Notes under the pieces: model-generated
What the model was told of the DNA's origin: nothing
The model's database searches: none
The model's input: the letters and a program-made list of their open reading frames with translations, nothing else
Shown: positions 42,748-52,016 of the stretch, piece after piece
Numbering within the stretch: the first letter of the stretch is position 1
Layout of the letters: every line of letters begins with the position of its first letter
Translations under genes and position numbers: made by a program
Assembly: GCA_964446115.1 (NCBI GenBank)
Contig: CAYUNE010000031.1
Coordinates: 62,001 to 126,000 of the forward strand
DNA from: CAYUNE01 sp964446115
GTDB lineage: Bacteria > Desulfobacterota > Desulfobulbia > Desulfobulbales > Desulfobulbaceae
DNA length: 64,000 bases
Reading direction: 5' to 3'

Positions 42748-42858
42748 TCTTTCCTGCCGATGGTATTCATTTGACGTTGCCTCCCGAAAGAGAGTAGTCT
42801 AGTCGATCATTGCAGCCCGGCGCAAGCCAAACCTTGCAGCCATTACCCTGTCCCAGCT

Positions 42859-43779
42859 ATGAAAACCATGATCCTTGCCGCCGGTTTCGGCACCCGGCTC
42901 AGGCCATACAGCCTCAGACGTCCCAAACCGCTTTTCCCCATCCTGGACCGGCCGCTGCTGACGCTGCTCATCGACCAGGTACGCCGCGCCGGCGGTGCCG
43001 AAATTCTGGTAAACGGTCACCATCTGCAAAAACAGGTGGCCCGGCAGGTGGCAGGCGATCCCGCCATCACCTTTCAGGCGGAAACCCGCATCCTCGGCAC
43101 CGGCGGTTCCCTCAGGCGGGCACTGTCCTGGTGCGCCGCAAGACCGCTATTGGTGATGAACGGCGATATCGTCCACACGGTGGATCTGGCCGCTGTCTAC
43201 GACTTTCACCTGGCCCACCCCCATGCGGTAACCATGGTGCTCCACCACTATCCCCGCTTCAACAACGTCCTGGTCCGCGACAACCGGGTCCGCGCCTTTG
43301 GCGTCACCGCGGCGGAAACAGCACGCCGGGGAGAAATTCTGGCCTTCACCGGCATCCATGTGCTGGATCCCCGGGTGCTGCACCTCATTCCTCCCCACGG
43401 TTTTCACAATATCATCGACCTTTACAGACAGCTCATCGACACAGGCGAAACCATTGCCGCCCTGCGGATCGATTCCGGACCCGGCACCGTCTTCTGGCGC
43501 GACATCGGCACCCCGGCCGACTACCTGGAACTGCACGGCGACCTGCTCCACAAACGCATCTCCCTGCCCTTTACGGCCCGGATTCCAGCGGCGCAAAAAA
43601 ACGGCTTTCCCCTCTTCGGCCTCCATGGGGCCGAAATCGGAGCAGGAGTACGTCTGCAGGATTGGGTCTGCATCGGCAGGGGGGCGGAAATTTCCCCGGG
43701 TGCGCGGCTGAAACGCTGCGTGGTCTGGCCGGGAGCCAGGGTAAGGACGGGAAGCTACGAGGACGCCATCCTCATGTGA
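42859..43779 (+). CDS. Sugar-phosphate nucleotidyltransferase (MurU/ManC-like)
   Basis: A 306-aa enzyme transferring a nucleotide to a sugar 1-phosphate. The N-terminal signature MILAAGFGTRLRPYSLRRPKPLFPI and the metal-binding VMNGDIVHTVDL are clear. A C-terminal segment (from about 258) has left-handed beta-helix repeats (GAEIGAGVRLQDWVCIGRGAEISPGARLKRCVVWPGARV). The family includes N-acetylmuramate-1-P uridylyltransferase and mannose-1-P guanylyltransferase; the sugar cannot be read from sequence. It is divergent from hisHF. Confidence 0.88.
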   Translation: MKTMILAAGFGTRLRPYSLRRPKPLFPILDRPLLTLLIDQVRRAGGAEILVNGHHLQKQVARQVAGDPAITFQAETRILGTGGSLRRALSWCAARPLLVMNGDIVHTVDLAAVYDFHLAHPHAVTMVLHHYPRFNNVLVRDNRVRAFGVTAAETARRGEILAFTGIHVLDPRVLHLIPPHGFHNIIDLYRQLIDTGETIAALRIDSGPGTVFWRDIGTPADYLELHGDLLHKRISLPFTARIPAAQKNGFPLFGLHGAEIGAGVRLQDWVCIGRGAEISPGARLKRCVVWPGARVRTGSYEDAILM

Positions 43780-44149
43780 GCAGGGCGGAAAAGCTGCGGG
43801 CCAGCTCCTCCCTGAACTCCCGGGACGGGGCCAGGGCAAGGAGGGATTGAGTATAGCGCGAAATCCGCTCGTCCAGGAGCTGCTCCAGGTCGTCGCCCGG
43901 GGATTTTTCGGCGATCTCGGCGGCTATCACGGAACTCACAAGCGATACTCCCTCGCGATCGGCCAGCAGCAGGGCCGCCCACAGCAGGTGGTCGCTGCGC
44001 GGATTGATCTTCGGATCCCCGCTCCAGAAGGCGGCGGGCAATTTCACCACCGCCAGCTTTTTGGTAAGCGCCGCCCGGAAACGTCCCCGCAGAAAGACGG
44101 GATCGGGGAGCTCGCCCCGCTGAAGCGTTGTCTCCAGGTCGTCGAACAT
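43772..44149 (-). CDS. Conserved small helical protein, unknown
   Basis: A 125-aa, probably all-helical protein (VFLRGRFRAALTKKLAVVKLPAAFWSGDPKINPRSDHLLWAALLLADREGVSL). No family recognised. It begins 2 nt after the stop of the lipoprotein gene on the same strand, so the two are co-translated. Its end overlaps the nucleotidyltransferase 3' end by 8 nt (convergent). Confidence 0.65.
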   Translation of the reverse strand: MFDDLETTLQRGELPDPVFLRGRFRAALTKKLAVVKLPAAFWSGDPKINPRSDHLLWAALLLADREGVSLVSSVIAAEIAEKSPGDDLEQLLDERISRYTQSLLALAPSREFREELARSFSALLT

Positions 44150-44151
44150 CT

Positions 44152-45183
44152 TCAGGGGTGTCGGCCCTCTTCCCGCTGAGGCCCGGCCGATTCCGGCAAC
44201 AGGGAGAAGAAGACCAGAATCGTACTCTGCAGGCTGCTGCGGTTGTCGTCGCTGACCATCAGGTAGCGGTCGTCACGGTAATGGGTTATGCCTTCGAAGT
44301 TATCCATATACCATCCCTCGGCGCTGGAAAGCACGGCAAGGTCCTTGACCGGACACCGTTGCCGGCTGTCGCATTCCCATATTTTCACCTCACGGAGACT
44401 GATGACAATGGGATACTGGAGACCGGCCCAGGCCCGTTCCAGAACCAGGATATTACCGTTTTCCAGGGTGGTGAGACCGGTGACGGCGCTCTTTTTTGCC
44501 CCGGATGCCGGGAAATGAAACTCCCTGCCCCGAACCCCGTAGAGGGTATGCTCGTCCATGGCGGAGTCCCGCAGGGGATATTCAGCGGCCGTGAGAACGC
44601 CGAAATCTTCATGCACGACCACAGACTCCAGCATCTTGTTGTTGCCGCGGTAATTCTTTTTCGCCCGTAGTTTCCGGGGCAGTTCCAGCCCGGCGATGAA
44701 CTCTCCCCTGGGCGTATACCGCACCACCCGGGGTTTATGCTCGAAAGAGACGAGAAGCAGGGAGTCGCCCTTTCTGCCGTTTGCACCGTTGAGCAGGGCC
44801 AGCCCTTCCGAATCGCTGCGACCGGTGCTCAATACATCCCCCTCTTTGTCCAGCAGGGGAAAAGAGGAGATAAGTTGAACCTTTTCAATATGATCCCCGA
44901 CAATTTCAAGGCGCAGGTGATGGAGAACGCCTTCGTCTGAGACGGCATAAAGCAGCTCTTCATCTTCATCCCAGGCCAGTCCGGACAACTCGGTCACCGC
45001 CTCGCCGGAAGCCGTCTTCAGCCGCAGGCCGACGCTGTCCAGGAGCCGCATGTGCATAAAGGAGTTGCCGGCAAGATTGTCGGGGGCCAGCGAAAAACCA
45101 TAGGTTTCCGGGAAGACCGAACCGGTGCGGGTACAGCAGCACAGGGTGACGGTCAAAAGAATGATCAGTACCAGGGGTCTCAT
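44152..45183 (-). CDS. Lipoprotein with esterase-like phytase domain
   Basis: A 343-aa protein with a lipoprotein signal peptide (MRPLVLIILLTVTLCCCTRTG; lipobox cysteine at about 15-17). The mature part looks like the beta-propeller 'esterase-like activity of phytase' family: ELSGLAWDEDEELLYAVSDEGVLHHLRL, RSDSEGLALLNG, VVRYTPRGEFIAGLELP and DNFEGITHYRDDRYLMVSDDNRSSLQSTILVFFSL. No catalytic assignment is safe. It starts 20 nt after aspS and is followed by the 125-aa gene. Confidence 0.8.
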   Translation of the reverse strand: MRPLVLIILLTVTLCCCTRTGSVFPETYGFSLAPDNLAGNSFMHMRLLDSVGLRLKTASGEAVTELSGLAWDEDEELLYAVSDEGVLHHLRLEIVGDHIEKVQLISSFPLLDKEGDVLSTGRSDSEGLALLNGANGRKGDSLLLVSFEHKPRVVRYTPRGEFIAGLELPRKLRAKKNYRGNNKMLESVVVHEDFGVLTAAEYPLRDSAMDEHTLYGVRGREFHFPASGAKKSAVTGLTTLENGNILVLERAWAGLQYPIVISLREVKIWECDSRQRCPVKDLAVLSSAEGWYMDNFEGITHYRDDRYLMVSDDNRSSLQSTILVFFSLLPESAGPQREEGRHP

Positions 45184-45203
45184 GGGGCGGCGGCCACGGC
45201 CGG

Positions 45204-46982
45204 CTACCAGTCAGGCCGCAGATACAGTTCCGTGAGCTGCTTGCGGGCAACCGCGGCGGGAGCCTCGGTGAGTGGACAGGTGGCCTTCTGGGTCTTGGGA
45301 AAGGCGATCACGTCCCGGATGGAGCGGCGGCCCGCCAGGATCATCAGCAAACGATCCACCCCAAAGGCGATGCCGCCATGGGGAGGAGCACCCAGCTCCA
45401 GGGCTCTTAACAGAAAGCCGAATTTATCATCCGCCTCCTTGGCATCAATCCCCAGGGCTTCCAGTACCTTGCCCTGGACGTCACGCCGATGGATACGGAT
45501 GGAGCCGCCGCCGATCTCATTGCCGTTGAGCACCAGATCATAGGCGCGGCTGAGCACCCGGCCGGGATCGCTGTCCAGGAGGTCGATCTGATCTTCGCAA
45601 GGAGCGGTAAACGGGTGGTGGACCGCGGTATACCGTTTTTCCCCATGATCATATTCCAGCAGCGGAAAATCGGTAATCCAGAGAAAATCGTAGGTATCCG
45701 CTGCAACCAGACCAAGCCTGCGGGCCAGCTCCAGCCGCAGTTCCGCAAGAACCTGATGCACCGTATCACGGTTGTCCGCTCCGAAGAGCACCAGGTCGCC
45801 CGGTTTCAGATCCAGACGATCGGCCATGGCCTGCCGCTCCTCCTCGCTGAAAAACTTGGTAATGGGCGACTGCCAGTCGCCGTTGTCCTTTATCTTGATC
45901 CAGGCCATGCCCCGGGCGCCGAAACGGGCGGCAAATTCGGTGAGGTTGTCCAGATCCTTGCGGGAAAAGGAGGCGCAGCCTTCGGCATTGATCGCCTTGA
46001 CCACTCCGCCGGCGTCGATCACCGACCTGAAGACCTTGAAACCGCAGTCTTTCAGGGTTGCGGTGAGATCCACCAGCTCCAGACCAAAACGGGTATCGGG
46101 CCGATCCGTGCCGAAACGGTCCATGGCCTCTCCATAGCTCATCCGCCGGAAGGGCAGTGTCAGCTCCATACCCAATCCTTCGGCAAAGATAGCGGCGATC
46201 ATACCCTCGGTGATGCGGCGGATATCCTCCTCGTCCACAAAGCTCATCTCCATATCGATCTGGGTGAACTCCGGCTGACGGTCGGCGCGCAGATCCTCAT
46301 CGCGGAAACACTTGACGATCTGGTAGTAACGGTCCATGCCGGAGATCATCAACAGTTGCTTGAAGAGCTGGGGCGACTGCGGCAGGGCATAAAACTTGCC
46401 GGGATTCACCCGGCTGGGTACCAGGTAGTCCCGGGCGCCCTCCGGAGTCGACCTGGTCAGCATCGGGGTTTCGATCTCCAGGAAGTCATGGTCATTGAGA
46501 TAATTTCGCACCGCCTGCAGCACCCTGTGACGCAGGATGAGATTACCGGCCATTTCCGGCCGTCGCAGATCCAGGTAACGATACTGCAGCCGCAGATTAT
46601 CGGAAACCTCCACCTCTTCATCCAACGGAAAGGGCGGCGTGACACTGGTATTGAAAACGGTAAGCTCGGAAACCAGCACCTCGACGGCCCCGGTCTTCAG
46701 CTTGGGATTTTCCATCTCCGCCGGCCGCCTGGTCACCCGGCCGCGAATGCCGATGACCCATTCGTTGCGAAGGGCGTGGGCCTTGGCGTGAACCTCGGGG
46801 TTGATCTCCGGATTGAAAACCACCTGGGTGATACCCCAGCGATCCCGGAGATCGATGAATATCACGCCGCCATGGTCTCGCCGGCGCAAAACCCAGCCCA
46901 TGAGCACCACCTCCATTTCCAGATGGTCGGTTCCCAGTTCATTACAACGGTGTGTCCGTTTAAGCGCTGCCTGTGGTTGCAT
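45204..46982 (-). CDS. aspS: Aspartyl-tRNA synthetase
   Basis: A 592-aa bacterial-type class II AspRS: N-terminal OB fold for anticodon binding (VVLMGWVLRRRDHGGVIFIDLRDRWG), motif 2 (FRDEDLRADRQPEFTQIDMEMSFV), a bacterial GAD insertion domain (about 290-410), and motif 3 (GIAFGVDRLLMILAGRRSIRDVIAFPKTQKATCPLTEAP). Because gatB is present in the genome, this enzyme may be non-discriminating and also form Asp-tRNAAsn; that is inference. hisS lies just upstream on the same strand (72-nt gap). Confidence 0.95.
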   Translation of the reverse strand: MQPQAALKRTHRCNELGTDHLEMEVVLMGWVLRRRDHGGVIFIDLRDRWGITQVVFNPEINPEVHAKAHALRNEWVIGIRGRVTRRPAEMENPKLKTGAVEVLVSELTVFNTSVTPPFPLDEEVEVSDNLRLQYRYLDLRRPEMAGNLILRHRVLQAVRNYLNDHDFLEIETPMLTRSTPEGARDYLVPSRVNPGKFYALPQSPQLFKQLLMISGMDRYYQIVKCFRDEDLRADRQPEFTQIDMEMSFVDEEDIRRITEGMIAAIFAEGLGMELTLPFRRMSYGEAMDRFGTDRPDTRFGLELVDLTATLKDCGFKVFRSVIDAGGVVKAINAEGCASFSRKDLDNLTEFAARFGARGMAWIKIKDNGDWQSPITKFFSEEERQAMADRLDLKPGDLVLFGADNRDTVHQVLAELRLELARRLGLVAADTYDFLWITDFPLLEYDHGEKRYTAVHHPFTAPCEDQIDLLDSDPGRVLSRAYDLVLNGNEIGGGSIRIHRRDVQGKVLEALGIDAKEADDKFGFLLRALELGAPPHGGIAFGVDRLLMILAGRRSIRDVIAFPKTQKATCPLTEAPAAVARKQLTELYLRPDW

Positions 46983-47054
46983 GATGATTGATACTCCTGT
47001 TACATGAAGTGAGCCACCCCACGAAAAGGGGGGATGAAAAGCGGCGGGCGGTGG

Positions 47055-48320
47055 TCACCCGGTTACCGCGGCAATGAGTTGTGTGACAAGCTGCTCCGCA
47101 TCGCCGTCCAGGGCCAGGGACGCCTGCTCACGGCTGGCCATGTTGCGGAGTATGGCCCGTTGCTCCTTCAATTCGTTTTCTCCGATGATGAGCACATAAC
47201 GGGCGCCGAGTTTTGCGGCCAGTTTCATCTGGGCCTTGAGACTGCGGTTGCTGTAATCCATGGCGGCCGCATGCCGTCTCCTGCGCAGGCCGTGAACAAG
47301 AGTTGTCCCAAGAAGCACCGCCTCTTCCCCCAGAGCCGCGACAAAGAGATCCATGCCCTGTCCCGCGGCGGCGTCGGGCTGCGCATCCTCCATGAGCAGC
47401 ACCAGCCGTTCGATCCCCAGGGCAAAGCCGATACCCGCAAGCCGGGGCCCCCCCAGCTGTTCGATCAGACCGTCGTACCTGCCGCCGGCACCCACGGCCG
47501 ACTGGGCGCCGAGACCATCGGCTATGAACTCGAAGGTGGTGCGGGTGTAGTAATCGAGTCCCCGGACCATGAAGGTGTTGATACGATACCCGATCCCCAA
47601 CAGATCAAGGAAACGGCGGACCCGGGAAAAATGATCACGGCAGCCGGGGCACAGGGTATCAAGGATGGAAGGGGCGCCTTCGAGTTCCGCCTTGCAGGAG
47701 CCCTTTTTGCAATCCAGCACCCTCAGGGGGTTGGTGACGGTGCGGCGGCGACAATCGGCGCAAAGCCGCTCTCCCCTTTCCCTGAGAAAGGCGACCAGCC
47801 TGCTTTTATACTCCGGCCGGCAAACGGGACATCCCAACGAATTGATCTCCAGGGAAGCCGTGATTCCCAGGCGCTCCAGCAGCAGGCCGCCCATGGCCAT
47901 GAGCTCGGCATCCACCTGGGGTTCGACCGCGCCGATGACCTCCACATCCATCTGGTGGAACTGCCGCAGCCTGCCCTTTTGCGGACGCTCGTGCCGGAAC
48001 ATGGGTCCCATGGTATAGAGTTTCTGCACCGGCCTCCGGACATGCAGGCCATGCTCGATAAAGGCGCGGAGCAGCGAAGCCGTGGCTTCGGGACGCAAGG
48101 TCTGTCCCTTGTCGGCAAAGGTGTACATCTCCTTTTCGACGATATCGGTGGCCTCGCCGATGGAACGGGCAAAGAGTTCGGTCTTTTCCAACAGGGGCAA
48201 CCGTATCTCCCTGAAGCCGAAGGAGTGGAAGATCTCGCGGGCCTCATTCTCAATGTAACGCCACAGGGGGGTTTCCGACGGCAGGATATCCTTGAAGCCG
48301 GTGATGGCCTGAATTTTCAA
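47055..48320 (-). CDS. hisS: Histidyl-tRNA synthetase
   Basis: A 421-aa class II HisRS. Motif 1 region (AITGFKDILPSETPLWRYIENEAREIFHSFGFREIRLPLLEKTELFARSIGEATDIVEKEMYTF), motif 2 (MGPMFRHERPQKGRLRQFHQMDVEVIG), histidine-specific RGLDYYTRTTFEF and AGGRYDGLIEQLGG, and motif 3 (GIGFALGIERLVLLM) are all present. The C-terminal anticodon domain includes QMKLAAKLGARYVLIIGENEL. hisS followed by aspS is a common bacterial order. In the 314 nt up to the next gene I see no further feature. Confidence 0.95.
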   Translation of the reverse strand: MKIQAITGFKDILPSETPLWRYIENEAREIFHSFGFREIRLPLLEKTELFARSIGEATDIVEKEMYTFADKGQTLRPEATASLLRAFIEHGLHVRRPVQKLYTMGPMFRHERPQKGRLRQFHQMDVEVIGAVEPQVDAELMAMGGLLLERLGITASLEINSLGCPVCRPEYKSRLVAFLRERGERLCADCRRRTVTNPLRVLDCKKGSCKAELEGAPSILDTLCPGCRDHFSRVRRFLDLLGIGYRINTFMVRGLDYYTRTTFEFIADGLGAQSAVGAGGRYDGLIEQLGGPRLAGIGFALGIERLVLLMEDAQPDAAAGQGMDLFVAALGEEAVLLGTTLVHGLRRRRHAAAMDYSNRSLKAQMKLAAKLGARYVLIIGENELKEQRAILRNMASREQASLALDGDAEQLVTQLIAAVTG

Positions 48321-48634
48321 AATATACGCTCCTCAGCTGTAAAACCTTTCCGCTTTCAGTCACGACTCAAAACCATGGAAGTTACTCCAAGGCAAGGGAA
48401 AAAGTCAAGTATCCATGGCCATTTTCGGCGGAACGGACCCAAGCCGGGCAAAATGACGGGAACCGTCCCCGTACCCGTGGCCGCCGGCCGCACAATATAG
48501 CGGTTGCGGCAGTTTTCAATCGGGTATAGACTTTGGAAAGAAAAGCCTGCCCATCTCATACCGGCAAGCTTGACAAACGCGGCGAACTCGGGCACTATCT
48601 AGCCATACTTTCAACAAAAGGATACTTACACCGA

Positions 48635-49627
48635 ATGAAATTACCCGAACTTACCATTGGTCGATTGACAGCGCGCATTCCGCTTGTTCAGGGCGGGATG
48701 TCCATCCGGGTCTCCACCTCCGCCCTGGCCGTTCCCGTGGCCGAGTGCGGCGGCATCGGCACCATCGGCGGCTCCGCCATTCCCATCAGCGAACTCCAGG
48801 CGGATATCCGGCGGGCCAAAAAGGCGACATCCGGAATTATCGCCGTCAACATCATGTTTGCCATGCGGGATTTTTACGACCTGGTGATGGCCTCCATCGA
48901 AGCCGGAGTCGATATGATCGTCACCGGCGCCGGATTTTCCCGTGATATTTTCAAAATCGGCAGACAGCACAACACCCCCATCGTCTCCATTGTCTCATCC
49001 CCCGCCTTTGCCAGACTGGCCGAGAAACTCGGGGCCAGCGCCATTGTGGTGGAATCCAAGGAGGCAGGGGGGCACCTGGGTACGGACAAACCCCTGCGGG
49101 AGATCTTTCCGCCCATCAGAGAGGTGGTCAAGAAGATCCCCCTCATCGCGGCCGGAGGAATTACAGACGGCTATGAAATGGCTGAGATGATGGATAAATA
49201 CGGAGCGGACGGCATCCAGATCGCCTCACGCTTCGTGCTCAGCGAGGAGTGCTCGGTCTCGGACCGTTTCAAGCAGGCCTTCCTTGAGGCTGAAAAGGAC
49301 GACATCGTCCTCATCAAGTCACCGGTGGGGTTGCCGGGCCGGGCGGTGAAGACCGCTTTCGTGCGGAGAATCCGCAGCGGCGAAGACCTACGGACCCGGG
49401 AATGCAAATACAAGTGCCTCAAAAAATGCGATTACCGTTTCTGCATCAACGACCGTCTCAACAACGCCTGCGACGGCAATGTCGACGAAGGACTGGTCTT
49501 TTCCGGTGAAAACACCTACAAGATGAAGGAGATTCTGCCGGTGCGGGAAATCTTCAACCGCTTCGTAAGCCAGGCCGAATCCGTCTACAAGGAGGCAAGA
49601 GCCACCCTGACCCGGCGTGCCGGATAA
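48635..49627 (+). CDS. Nitronate monooxygenase / FabK-like flavoprotein
   Basis: About 330 aa from ATG 48635 (MKLPELTIGRLTARIPLVQGGMSIRVSTSALAVPVAECGGIGTIGG), with AAGGA upstream. A TIM-barrel FMN enzyme of the nitronate monooxygenase/2-nitropropane dioxygenase family: IVTGAGFSRDIFKIG, IVVESKEAGGHLG (conserved glycine/histidine FMN loop), PLIAAGGITDGYEMAEMMDKYGADGIQIASRFVLSEEC. A C-terminal cysteine-rich segment (ECKYKCLKKCDYRFCINDRLNNAC) marks the anaerobe-type subgroup and may hold a metal cluster. Substrate not determinable; enoyl-ACP reduction is an alternative. Confidence 0.88.
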   Translation: MKLPELTIGRLTARIPLVQGGMSIRVSTSALAVPVAECGGIGTIGGSAIPISELQADIRRAKKATSGIIAVNIMFAMRDFYDLVMASIEAGVDMIVTGAGFSRDIFKIGRQHNTPIVSIVSSPAFARLAEKLGASAIVVESKEAGGHLGTDKPLREIFPPIREVVKKIPLIAAGGITDGYEMAEMMDKYGADGIQIASRFVLSEECSVSDRFKQAFLEAEKDDIVLIKSPVGLPGRAVKTAFVRRIRSGEDLRTRECKYKCLKKCDYRFCINDRLNNACDGNVDEGLVFSGENTYKMKEILPVREIFNRFVSQAESVYKEARATLTRRAG

Positions 49628-49730
49628 TGGTTCCATGTCCCGCCGCACGTTGCCGGCCCCACCTGCCGTTGCTACAGTTTCATGCTCCCAGTTCAACCTC
49701 TCCTGACCCATTGAAATCTTGTCATCAGTG

Positions 49731-51110
49731 ATGCCCGCCCGGGAAACAGATACCATACCGACCGGGGCGCCGGCGCCGGTCGGTTTCGCCCCCCGCATCG
49801 TTCCGGAAGCCGATCATCCCATCCGCAGGAACCACATTGACCGGGAAGCCCTCAAGGTTCTCTATCGCCTCCGGGATGCCGGTTTTGCCGGCTACCTGGT
49901 GGGAGGCGGTGTCCGCGATATCTATCTCGGGAAAAAACCGAAAGATTTTGATATCAGTACCGATGCCCGTCCCGGCCAGCTGCGAAAACTTTTCCGCAAC
50001 AGCCGCACCATCGGTCGCCGTTTCCGGCTGGTCCAGGTCTACTTTCGCGGCGGCAAGATCATCGAGGTCTCCACCCTGCGCTCCCAGAGCGACGTACAGG
50101 AAGGCAAGGATGACGACCGGGTGCTGCCCAGCAACAACACCTTCGGCACCCTGGAAGAAGATGCCTTCAGACGTGATCTCACCGTAAATTCACTCTTTTA
50201 CGAAATAGAGAATTCAACCATTATCGACTACGTGGGAGGAGTCCGGGACCTGGAAAACGGCATCATCCGTATTGTCGGTGATCCGGTGCGGAGAATCACC
50301 AGGGACCCTGTACGCATGATGCGGGCCATCCGCCACGGAGCCAGAAACAACTTCGCCATCGACGACGCCACCTGGCAGGCCATCATCGATAACCGTGACA
50401 AGCTCACCCTCTGTCCGCCTTCCCGGATCAGGGATGAACTGCTCAAGGACCTGCGCGGCGGCTGCAGCAGGGCCTGGTTTAAACTGGCCCTTGAAAGCGG
50501 TCTATTTTTCACCCTGTTGCCCTTTTACGATGAGATGATGAACAACGCTCACAACGGCGATGTGGGCGCAATGATCAGCGCCAACCTCAAAGTCCTTGAC
50601 CGGTTGCTGGGCGCAGGCATGAGGCAACGGCTGGAGGTCGACATTCCCGATCACATTCTGCTCGCCTTCCTGCTGGCTCCCTGGGCCATTGTCCGCTTCG
50701 AACTGATGAAGAGAGTTCCCAAGGGTCCGGATCACCACCGGTTGCTCGGCGATGTCCGATCCGGACTGAGCACGATCATCGGCGATCGCTTCCACCTCAG
50801 GAGGCTGGCCAAGGAGGAAATCGCCCGCCTGCTTGTCAACCTGCCGCTTTTCCGGATGCACCGGCGCAACAACTCCTGGCCAAAATGGTTACGGCGGAAA
50901 AGCTATTTCCCTGATTCTTCGAGATTCTTCCAGCTTTACCAGGAGGCGAACGGCGGGGAGAAGGTCGATCCCCAGCTGTTTATGAAAAAGGGTGCAAAAA
51001 AACGCCGGGTACTCACCATCACAGGCGGCCCCAACCGTTCTTCCGGCCGGCACCGTGCCGTACAGCCGGCGTTTTCCTCCCAGCGACGCGGGGTGTTCGG
51101 GCTAAAGTAG
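49731..51110 (+). CDS. pcnB: Poly(A) polymerase / tRNA nucleotidyltransferase family (PcnB-like)
   Basis: 459 aa from ATG 49731. The class II nucleotidyltransferase head is complete: GYLVGGGVRDIYLGKKPKDFDISTDARP (GG and DxD-type motif), VSTLR, RRDLTVNSLFYE, DYVGGVRDLENGIIRIVGDPVRRITRDPVRMMRAIRHGA and the helical body ending with LFRMHRRNNSWPKWLRRKSYFPDSSRFFQLY. The long basic C-terminal tail (KKGAKKRRVLTITGG...) fits poly(A) polymerase I better than CCA-adding enzyme, and all four tRNAs here encode CCA. It overlaps the 3' end of the YfiH-family gene by 9 nt (convergent). Confidence 0.88.
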   Translation: MPARETDTIPTGAPAPVGFAPRIVPEADHPIRRNHIDREALKVLYRLRDAGFAGYLVGGGVRDIYLGKKPKDFDISTDARPGQLRKLFRNSRTIGRRFRLVQVYFRGGKIIEVSTLRSQSDVQEGKDDDRVLPSNNTFGTLEEDAFRRDLTVNSLFYEIENSTIIDYVGGVRDLENGIIRIVGDPVRRITRDPVRMMRAIRHGARNNFAIDDATWQAIIDNRDKLTLCPPSRIRDELLKDLRGGCSRAWFKLALESGLFFTLLPFYDEMMNNAHNGDVGAMISANLKVLDRLLGAGMRQRLEVDIPDHILLAFLLAPWAIVRFELMKRVPKGPDHHRLLGDVRSGLSTIIGDRFHLRRLAKEEIARLLVNLPLFRMHRRNNSWPKWLRRKSYFPDSSRFFQLYQEANGGEKVDPQLFMKKGAKKRRVLTITGGPNRSSGRHRAVQPAFSSQRRGVFGLK

Positions 51111-51941
51111 GGTGATCCGATCGGCCATGCACCGATTTTCCCATAAGGGCCCGCCGCCCTTCTCCCGCAACGCGATAACCGAACAACCCCGGCCACAGGT
51201 TTTCAGGCCTTTTTTCACGCTGCGGCGGTGGGAAAAAAAATCGCTGTCACATGCCGTGCAAACCCCGCTCACCTCGATGTGTTCCTCCTGCACTCCCGCA
51301 GCCACCAGTTGATCGCGGCTGATCTCCCAGAAGTTGAAATGATTTTCCCCTTCCAGAAAACGACAAAAATCCTCCGGCAGCTCAGTGCCGTGGTGAATGA
51401 ACTCCGCGCAGCAAGGTCCCAGGGAAGGGCTGATAACAACCAGTAGATCTGCTGGATCCGTGTGAAAAACGCGCTGCATCTCCTGAACGGTTTTGGCGAT
51501 AATATTGCGAACACTTCCCCGCCAGCCGCAGTGAACGGCGGCAATGACCTTTTTTCGGGGATCGTGCAGCAACAATGCCTGGCAGTCGGCCTGCTGAATC
51601 ATCAGGCCGATTCCCCGGCTGGAGGTGATCACGGCATCACAGCCGATATGATCGTCCATGACGGAATTTCCCTCGACGGCGACCGCAATCCGGTCTCCGT
51701 GTACCTGGTCAAGGGCGACCAGGGAGGAAAGGCCGAGAAGCTGCTGGACCACCATGCGGTTTAACACCACGTTTCCCGGATTATCGCCCACCCCGAAACC
51801 GACATTGAGGGCATAATGGGGAGCCTCGCTGTATCCTCCGAAACGGGCGAACATGCCGTGGGTGATGGTGTCGGCATCAAACAGTGAACTTTCCAGGAGG
51901 ATGAGGGGTTTGATGTAGTATGATTCTCGTCGGGATATCAT
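51102..51941 (-). CDS. YfiH/PgeF-family protein (polyphenol oxidase-like, purine nucleosidase-type)
   Basis: About 279 aa from ATG 51941 (MISRRESYYIKP). Family motifs: ITHGMFARFGGYSEAPHYALNVGFGVGDN, DQVHGDRIAV, IGLMIQQADCQALLLHDPRKKVIAAVHCGWRGSVRNI with the zinc His/Cys ligands, and SPSLGPCCAEF. Members phosphorolyse or deaminate purine nucleosides and edit peptidoglycan in some bacteria; older names are laccase or polyphenol oxidase. The C-terminus carries a CTACDSDFFSHRR cysteine pair that is usual in the family. Confidence 0.88.
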   Translation of the reverse strand: MISRRESYYIKPLILLESSLFDADTITHGMFARFGGYSEAPHYALNVGFGVGDNPGNVVLNRMVVQQLLGLSSLVALDQVHGDRIAVAVEGNSVMDDHIGCDAVITSSRGIGLMIQQADCQALLLHDPRKKVIAAVHCGWRGSVRNIIAKTVQEMQRVFHTDPADLLVVISPSLGPCCAEFIHHGTELPEDFCRFLEGENHFNFWEISRDQLVAAGVQEEHIEVSGVCTACDSDFFSHRRSVKKGLKTCGRGCSVIALREKGGGPLWENRCMADRITLL

Positions 51942-51948
51942 GGGCGAC

Positions 51949-51984
51949 AAAAAAAAGGGAGAAACTCCGGTCGGAGTTTCTCCC
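51949..51984 (-). terminator. Terminator of the porin gene
   Basis: A 12-bp perfect stem (51957-51968 with 51973-51984), a 4-nt loop, and eight T residues on the minus strand. It separates the porin from the YfiH-family gene. Confidence 0.9.
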
Positions 51985-52016
51985 CTTTTCAAGTACGGTT
52001 GGACCTGGATCTTCGC

